Shown in pieces: positions 25,501-34,500 of a DNA stretch of 35,829 nucleotides; position 1 is the first letter of the stretch, and every line of letters starts with the position of its first letter. This stretch comes from Candidatus Aminicenantota bacterium (GTDB taxonomy: Bacteria; Acidobacteriota; Aminicenantia; UBA2199). The notes under the pieces are model-generated. The model saw nothing but the letters and a program-made list of their open reading frames with translations, searched no databases and was not told the DNA's origin. The translations under genes and the position numbers were made by a program. The stretch spans positions 1-35,829 of the forward strand of contig WVZO01000578.1 in NCBI GenBank assembly GCA_011772425.1. The letters run 5' to 3'.

Positions 25501-28500
25501 GGGTATCCGGGAAATGTTCGAGAACCGGGTGGAAACGAACCGGGACGCGGCGGCGGTGGTAGACCATGTGAAACACATGACCTACGGCGAATTGAATAAA
25601 AAAGCCAATCAACTGGCCTTTTACCTGATCAATCGTTTTCATGTGGGACCGGGGGATATTGTGGGGCTTTCCATGGACCGTTCCCTGGAGATGGTCATCG
25701 GCATATTGGGGATTGTCAAGTCCGGTGCCGGGTATGTGGCCATTGACCCCAATTACCCTGAAGAGCGGGTTTTGCATATGCTGGGGGATGCCGGGGCCGG
25801 TATATTGCTCAGTGATGGTACCCGGTCCCATTTGTTCCGGGATTATAAAGGAAATATGGTAAACATTCATGAGTGCAGGGAAGAAATCTCCCTGGAACCG
25901 GGAGAGAACCCGGGGGTTGTGAATCAGCCGGCGGATGTATTATACGTGATATATACCTCGGGCACCACCGGCACCCCCAATGGTGCGGTGTTGTCGCATG
26001 GGATTCTAACCAACCTGGTGCAGTGGCAGCAGGAGAAAACTTCCATCGATGCGTCCCTGCGATGTTTGCAATTTACCTCGGTCAATTTTTGTGTTTCTTT
26101 CCAGGAGATTATGATTACGCTGGTATCCGGGGGTGAGGTTCATTTGATCGACGATATCCGGAGGCAGGATATCGATTATTTGATGTCGTTCCTGGCTTCA
26201 CACCGGATTGAGGTTTTATATTTGCCTTTTTCTTATTTGAACTTTTTATTTAACGAATCCACGCGGTGGCAGGGGGGCTTCAAGAACTACCTGGAACATA
26301 TTATCACCGCGGGGGAGCAGTTAAAAATCACCGCGGGTTTAAAGAGGTTCCTGGAGCTTAATCCCGGGATCCGGCTGCACAATCATTACGGTTCTTCGGA
26401 GATGCACGTGGTAACGTCGTATACGCTTGATGCAGCCGCCGCGGTAAAGACGCCGGTGCCGGCGGCGGGGAAACCCATTGCCAATACGAAAATATATATC
26501 CTGGATGAGTATGGTAACCCGGTGCCTATCGGTGTATGGGGTGAGTTGTGTATTGCCGGCAGCAGCGAGGTCAAAGGATACATTAATAGTAAAGCATTGA
26601 CTGAAAAAAAATTAATGAAACATCCGCTGCTTTCCCCGGACCGGCGGCTTTATTGTTCCGGGGACCTGGGGCGCTGGCTGGAGGATGGTAACATCGAGCT
26701 TAAAGGCAGGAAAGACTCCCAGGTCAAGGTGCGGGGATTCCGGGTGGAATTAAGCGAAATCGAGAGTAAGATACTGGCTGTGCAGGGGGTGAAGGACTGT
26801 GTGGTGGTGGTTAAAACCGGGCCGCAGGGCGAGAAATATTTACTGGCCTACGTGGTAACGGATAACGTTGAAGCGGCGGAGATCAAGCGTATTATCGGTC
26901 AATACCTGCCGCGGTACATGATTCCTAAGTTTATGGAACTGGAGAGGTTACCGTTAATGCCCAACGGCAAGGTAGACCGCGATAACCTGCCTGAACCGCG
27001 GTCAATGGAAGCCGGTATTACCCACGGTGAGTTGGAGCGGAAAGCCAACCGGTTGGCGCGATATTTACGGTGGAAAGGTGTTGCTGTCGGAACCCCGGTG
27101 GGGGTGATGACAGGTCCCTCCGCGGAGCTGGTGACGTCCGTGCTGGGGGTATTAAAAGCCGGTGCCGCGCCCGTGCCGCTGGACCCGCGGCTGCCTTCGC
27201 GGGATATTATCCACAGGCTGGAACAGTCTGGTGTGTCTTTCCTGTTGACCCGTTCCCTGGAAATTGAGAAGCATTCCTATACCCGTTTGCGGGGTCTTGA
27301 TAAACGTAAATCCCGGCCGTTTCTTACGGCCCCCCGGCCGCAAATCGAGGATTTTGATGCGCTGCCTTTCCCGGACCGCAGCCTGGTGGATTATGAGACT
27401 TATAGCCGTTACATCGGCCTGACTGAAGCCAGGCGCACGATAAACCTCCAGGCCACGCGCGGCTGTCCTTACAACTGTCTTTACTGCCATAAAATCTGGC
27501 CGAAACATCACGTGTTCCGTTCCGCGGAAAATATTGCCGATGAGGTGAAAATTTATTATGACATGGGTGTGCGGCGTTTTGCGTTTGTGGATGATATTTT
27601 TAATTTAAATGCCCGGAACAGCCGCCGGTTTTTTGAACTCATCATTAAAAACGGTTTAAAAGCGCAGTTGTTTTTCCCCAACGGTTTGCGCTGCGATCTA
27701 TTAACCCGGGATTATATCGACCTGATGGCAGAAGCGGGGACAATATCGTTGGGCATGGCCCTGGAAACCGCTTCCCCCCGGCTGCAAAAATTAATTAAAA
27801 AAAATATGAACCTGGAAAAACTGCGCGAAAGCATCGAATATTTTTGCGAAACCTATCCCGGGGTTATCCTGGGACTCTTTCTTATGACCGGCTTCCCCAC
27901 GGAAACCGAAGCAGAGGCCCTTATGACCCTGGATTTCATCAAGGGCCTCAAATGGCTGGATTTTCCTTATTTGCACCTGTTGAAAATCTATCCCCATACC
28001 GATATGGCGGAAATGGCAGTGAAACATGGTATTTCCCCGGAGGCCATTGCCAATTCCGCCAGCCTGGCTTTCCATGAATTACCCGAAACCCTGCCTTTCA
28101 GCCAGGGGTTTGCCCGGACATGCCAGGCCGATTTCCTTAACAATTACTTCCTCTTAAAAGAGCGTTTATTGGTTAAGCTCCCCTATCAAATGAAGGTATT
28201 GACGGAAGATGAATTGGTTCAAAAGTATGACAGCTATTTACCAGTGGATATTAACAGTTTTGATGATTTACTGGAATTTACCGGCATCAAGGAGGAGGAA
28301 TTGGGAATGCGGGAATTTTTACCTGAAGAGGTGGTAACGGTTCCCGGTTTAAATGAAAAAATACACGGGTATTTTTCCGGTTTTTCCCCTGCCGGAGCAG
28401 GAGATAATAATGATGAGGATGCTTTACGGGTGCTGCTCCTGGATTTATCCCAGTTTTTCAGCAGCGGTAAAAAGATACTTTACGACGGTGTGGAGCCTCC

Positions 28501-31500
28501 CCTGGGGCTCCTTTATTTAATGACGTACCTGTACCGGCAGTTGGGCAACCGGGTAAGGGGTAAAGTTGCCAAATCCCGGGTTGATTTTGACGATTATTCG
28601 CAGTTAAAATCCCTGCTGGAAGAATTTCAACCGCATGTGATCGGTATTCGCACCCTGACCTATTACCAGGATTTTTTTCATCAAACCGTCTCCCTGATCC
28701 GGGAGTGGGGATTCGATGTCCCGGTAATTGCCGGTGGTCCTTATGCCACCAGCGATTATGAAACTGTTTTGCAGGATGAGAACGTGGACCTGGTGGTGTT
28801 AAGCGAGGGAGAATTAACCCTGGGGGAAATCGCGGCGAAAATGCTGGAAACGGGTAAGCGGATGCCAGCAAGACAGGACCTGGAGGAAATCCCCGGGATT
28901 GCTTTTTTAAAGGACGGTTCGCGGGAAAGCACGAACCGGCAAATCCTGTTGATGAACCAGGTGGGGGAGGTTATTTCCAGGGAGTCCGGCGATAATCTCG
29001 AGCCGGTTAATGGACCCCTGGATTTAGCAGCCGTGGTTCCTTTTCTTCGAGCCGGTCTTTCTGACCGGGACCTGGATGCTGTTTCCAGTCTGCTTCACAT
29101 CCCATCGATTACCGGTACGTCTTCTGCTGTCCCGGGGCATTGGCGGCCCCTGGACCCGGTGGAAAAAAAATTGACGGGGATATGGTCTGAAATTCTCGAG
29201 CTGGAACCGGATTCCATCGGCATCGAGGATAACTTTTTCGACCTGGGCGGACATTCGCTGAAAGCCACCTCATTATCGAACCGTATTTTTAAGGAACTGG
29301 AGGTAAAAGTACCGCTGGTAGAAATATTCAAGTTCCCCACTGTGGCGGGCCTGGCAGAATATATAAACAACCTCTCCAGGGAGAGGTTTGCCGCTGTGGA
29401 GCCGGTGGAGAAGAGAGAATACTATGCGTTATCTTCAGCGCAGAAGCGGTTGTACCTGCTTCAGCAGATGCAAGAGGGACACACGGTGTACAACATGCCC
29501 GGGGTTTACCTGGTGGACATACCGGTTTCCGCTGCCGGGAAATTGGAACGGGCCTTTCGAGAATTAATCCGTCGTCATGAAAGTTTGAGGACATCGTTTC
29601 ATATGATCGACGGCCAGCCGGTGCAGAGAATTCACGACAATGTGGAATTTGAGATGGAATATTTAGCCGCCAAGAACGCGAAGGACCGCGAAGATATAGT
29701 TAGAAATTTTATAAGACGGTTCGATTTAACCCGGGCGCCGTTAATGCGGTCAGGGATCATCGATCTGGCTGAGGGTAATTGTATCTGGATGGTAGATATG
29801 CATCATATCATATCGGATGGTGTTTCTCACGAGGTCCTGGTAAAGGATTTTACGGCTTTTTATCTCGGCGGGTTATTGGCGCCGCTGCGAATCCAGTATA
29901 AAGATTTTTCCCAATGGCAAAACCGGCTGCGGCAAAAACAGGACCTGGAACGCCGGGAAGGTTACTGGCTCGAAGCGTTCAAAGGGGAAATACCGGTACT
30001 GGATTTGCCCCGTGATTACAACCGGCCCGTGGTGCAGAGTTTTGCGGGAGGTATGTTGGGTTTTGAGGTGGATAAGCAAGAGACCCGGTTATTAAAAACC
30101 TATGCGGCGCAGGAAGGGGCCACGTTATTCATGGTGCTGCTGGCCCTGTACAATATCCTGTTAGCCAAACTCAGCGGCCAGGAAGATATTGTTATCGGCA
30201 GTCCCGGGGCAGGGCGCCGGCATGCGGACCTGGAGAAAATCATCGGGATGTTTGTCAATACCCTGGCGTTGAGGAATTATCCTTCCGGCTGGAAGACATG
30301 CCGGGAATTTTTAAGGGAGGTAAAAGAGAAAACCTTAAACGCCTTTGAGAACCAGGACTATCCCTTCGAGGACCTGGTGGAGAAAGTGGAGGCAGCCAGG
30401 GATACCGGCCGCAGTCCGTTGTTCGATGTGATGTTTGCGCTGCAGAACGTGGGTTTTACCGGTATCGATACGCCCGGTTTACAGGTGCGGCCGTTTGAAT
30501 ATGAAAGCCCGGTCTCCAGGTTCGATCTAACCCTCCAGGCTTTTGAAATAGAAGAAAAGCTGGTATTTACCCTGGAATACTGTACAAAACTGTTTAAAGA
30601 ACAAACCATCCGGGATTTTATTCGTTATTTTAAAAAACTGGTATCAACGGTAATTCAAGACCCCGGGCAAACCATTTCGCAAATCGAAATCATATCCGCA
30701 GAGGAAAAAAGCCAGGTGCTTTATGAATTCAACGATTCATGTCCGGCATACCCGGTGGACAGGACCATTCAACAGTTATTCGCGGAACAGGTGGAACGGA
30801 CGCCTGACGGCGTCGCTTTAGTTGGCAGTTGGCAGTTGGCAGTTGGCAAGAAAGAAAGGATGCACATCATTTACAAGGTATTAAATGAAAAGTCGGATCA
30901 GGTGGCGCGAGTATTAAAAGAAAAAGGTGTCCTGGCGGACAGTATTGTTGCAATTATGATGGAGCGGTCTATTGAAATGATCATCGGCATATTGGGTATA
31001 TTAAAAGCCGGTGGTGCGTATTTGCCCATCGACCCGGATTACCCGCAAGAACGCATCGATTATATGCTGAAGGACAGCGGAGCAAAGATTTTATTAACCA
31101 ATTTGCCCGAAGGGCGCCTTATTCATCATTCATCGAACCAATTCATTATTCATCATTCAGATTGCTTTGCTTATGTCATCTACACGTCCGGTTCTACGGG
31201 CAAACCCAAAGGTGTACTTATTACTCATGCCAATATATCGCCGCTGCTGCATTGGGGATACCGGCATACGGGAATCGGTCCGGGTGACCGTACTATTCAA
31301 AATCTTGCTTATATTTTCGACTGGTCGGTATGGGAGATATTTATTACGCTGACATCGGGGGCATGTTTTTATATTGTTCCCGATGACATACTGCTGGACC
31401 CGGAAGCGTGTACCGGTTTTATCCGTGCACATGGTATTACCGTACTTCATGCCACCCCCAGCCAGTTGGGTTACCTGGTTGGCGGGGGTGCAAGATTTGA

Positions 31501-34500
31501 GACCTTGAGATATCTATTTATCGGGGCGGAGAAATTGGGTCATGACCTGGTAAAACGCAGTTTTGCCCTGGTAAATGCGGAGTGCCGGGTATTTAATATG
31601 TATGGTCCTACCGAGGCTGCCATTATTTCGGCGGTATTGGAGATCCGCCGGGTAAAAAATGCGGAATTGAGGAATTTATCCAGTGTGCCTATCGGTAAAC
31701 CTATTGCCAATGCGGTGCTGTTCATATTGGATAGATATTTACAATTGTGCCCGGTGAAAGTAAGCGGTGAATTATACATCGGCGGCGATGGATTAGCCCC
31801 GGGCTATTTAAACAACCCCGAGTTAACTAATGAAAAGTTTGACCAGGATTTATGGGATTTTCAGGATTACCAGGATGAGGAAGAAAAACAAATTTATAAA
31901 CAAAAGTTTTTTGGGGGGTCCAGGGGGGCGATTTTACAAAAAAGCCCCCCTGGCCGCCGGAGGCTTTATCGGACCGGCGACCTGGCCCGGTGGCTGGCGG
32001 ACGGCAATATCGAATTCCTGGGAAGAATCGATTTCCAGGTTAAAGTTAGGGGTTTCAGGATAGAATTAGGAGAAATCGAAGCGCGTTTATTAAAACATGA
32101 TTTAATAAAAGAAGCAGTGGTCATGGACCGGTTGGCAGAAACCGGGGAGACGTATTTATGTGCTTATATTGTCCGGGAGGGGGTTTTTGATCTTACCGGG
32201 CTGGCTGAATACCTTTCAAAACGTTTACCGGGATATATGATACCGGCTTACTTTATCGATATCGATAAAATACCTTTAAGTTCCGGGGGTAAAGTGGATC
32301 GAAAAGCCTTACCCGCGCCGCAAATGATGGCAACGGAAACGTATGCGGCCCCCGGGGATGAAATCGAAATCGAACTGGTTAAAATATGGTCGGAGGTATT
32401 GGATTTAACGGTGCCAGGGGGCATTGATGCCAATTTTTTCGATTCCGGCGGTCATTCATTAAAAGCGGCCATCCTTATTTCGAAGATTCACAAAACCCTG
32501 GGGGTAAACGTACCGTTAACAGAAGTATTTAAGCGTCCCACCGTCAGGCAGTTATCGGGATATATAAGAACTGCCGGTAGAACCGGTTATGCCGATATAG
32601 AGCCCGTGGAAAAAAGAGAGTATTATGAGTTGTCTTCGGCCCAGAAGCGGCTTTATTTTATCCAGCAAATCGACCCCGGCAGCACCAGCTACAATATGCC
32701 CCTGGTTTTATCCCTGGGAAAGGATGTGGATAAAAACAAGCTGGAAATGGCTTTAAATAAACTGATTGCCCGGCATGAAAGTTTACGCACGTCGTTTATA
32801 AGGGTAAAAGAAAAACCGGTCCAGAGAATTCATAAAGAAAAGGGGACAGGCAAAAATTTAGCAGAAATATTGCCAACTGCCAACTGCCAATTGCCAACTG
32901 ATTTTCTCCGTCCTTTTGATCTTTCTCAGGCGCCGTTAATACGTTCGGGCATCATGGACCTGGCTGACGGCAATCATCTCTGGATGGTGGATATGCACCA
33001 CATCATTTCGGATGGAACGTCTCTTACCATCCTGGCGGAAGATTTTATGTCCCTGTATAACCATGAAGTGTTAGATCCGCTGCGCATCGGTTATAAGGAT
33101 TTTTCCGGGTGGCAGAATCGTTTGTTTGCCGGTGGTGTGATAAAGGCCCGGGAGGAATACTGGCTGGATTTATATCGGGATGCGGCCCAAATTCCCCGGC
33201 TGCAATTGGGTACGGATTTTAGGCGGCCGGGGGTGTTTACCTTTGCGGGTGACCGTTACGATTTTGTCCTGGCAGGGGAGGAAGCTGCCGGATTCAAAGC
33301 TTTAGGTGCCAGCAAAGGGGCCACCCTGTATATGAATATGCTGGCGGTGTTGAATACTCTTTTTTACAGGTATACCGGCCAGGGCGATATCATCATGGGC
33401 ACGGGTATTGCCGGGAGGCCCCATGCCGGTCTCCAGCGCATTATCGGCATGTTTGTCAATACCCTGGCCATGCGAAATTACCCGGCTGGCGAAAAAACCT
33501 ATGAAGCACTCCTGGAAGAAGTCATCGATAATAGTCTTAAAGCTTTTGAAAACCAGGACCTCCAGTTCGAGGAACTGGTGGATAAACTGGACCTGGAGCG
33601 GGATGCTTCCAGGAACCCGTTATTTGATATTATGATGGTGGTCCAGAATTTCCGGAGCGCCGGAAAAGGGGTGGAAAATCTTTCTTATATCGAATATCAA
33701 TCACCCACGGCCAAATTTGACATGACTTTTTATGTCCAGGAAATGGAAGAGGATATTTATATAAGTATCGAATATTACACGGCGATATTTAAGCGGGATA
33801 CTGTTGCCCGCCTGGTTCGGCACCTGAAAAATATCCTGGTGCAGGCGGCTGCAAACCCGGGAATCAGGTTGAAAGACCTGGATATCGTTTCGGAACAGGA
33901 AAAACAGGAGCTGTTGTATGGTTTCAATGGTACGGAAACCGGTTATCCCCGGGAAAAAACCATTGGTGAGTTGTTTGCGGAACAGGTGGAAAAGGTCCCT
34001 GACGGCTGTGCGGTGGTATTGGAGGAAGAGCATTTGACTTACAGGGTCCTTGCTTGTGAGGCCAACCGGCTGGCCAATTATTTGCATGATGAAATCGGTG
34101 TGGAACCGGATCAGCGGGTGGGGTTGTTGATGGACCGATCGATTGACATGATTGCTGCCATCATGGGTATCCTGGTAGTGGGGGGCGCATATGTTCCTAT
34201 ATCGGTTTCCTTCCCGGAGGAACGTATCAAGACCATGATCGACGACGCGGATATACGTATCCTGGTGGGTCAAAAAAATTATATTAAAATCCTGAACCGT
34301 TTGCAGTGGGAGTGCAAGGGCCTGGATACGTTTTTGTGCATGGACAGCCGGGATGTTCATGGGGAAGTAGAGGTAGAAAAGAGCGGGCTGATGAGCCGCA
34401 AACTCTGGGATTATGTGGGTGAAACAGCCGTGGATGAAATCACCGGCGGCGGCTGGAACAGCAGTTATACTGGCGAACCGATTCCCAGAGAAGAAATGGA

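Larger units (their letters stand above)
24100..29370 (+). other. NRPS module 6: C-A-(A fragment)-radical SAM-B12-PCP
   Basis: C5 is about residues 1530-1960. A5 is 1985-2500 and is atypical: the pocket read by eye is C-V-Q-Y-I-A-H-V-V-K, with Cys2197 replacing the Asp that binds the substrate amino group. The P-loop ends GTPNG (Asn2160 for Lys), and A5 reads HYGSSE instead of HYGPSE. The rest of the pocket resembles the proline-like A3. The A10 lysine (2490) is present. A second A-domain head and a radical SAM/B12 unit follow before PCP5 (Ser3252, GGHSLKA). A5 may load an acid lacking a normal alpha-amine, a beta-amino acid, or nothing. The radical SAM unit is well placed to act on the PCP5-bound residue or chain. 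Confidence 0.8.
29400..32570 (+). other. NRPS module 7: C-A-PCP
   Basis: C6 opens LSSAQKRLYLLQ with HHIISDG at 3434 (L-donor type). The A6 pocket by eye is D-W-W-H-F-G-M-I-I-K, not recognised; the pattern is nearest the Thr code but the match is poor. The A10 lysine is 4264. PCP6 Ser4319 lies in SGGHSLKA. Loops 1, 2 and 3 of A6 all carry repeat-derived segments. Confidence 0.82.

Noticed and set aside
25331..25870. 179-codon open frame on the minus strand
   Set aside because: It is antisense to the C5-A5 junction and has no family features.
27005..29000. Radical SAM region as a separate gene or frameshift artefact
   Set aside because: The frame is continuous from A5 through PCP5, and no good internal ribosome binding site and start were seen before the CxxxCxxC motif.
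5674..31160. Repeats resembling a CRISPR array
   Set aside because: Units are 7-9 bp, directly abutting, without spacers of constant length, and translated in frame.
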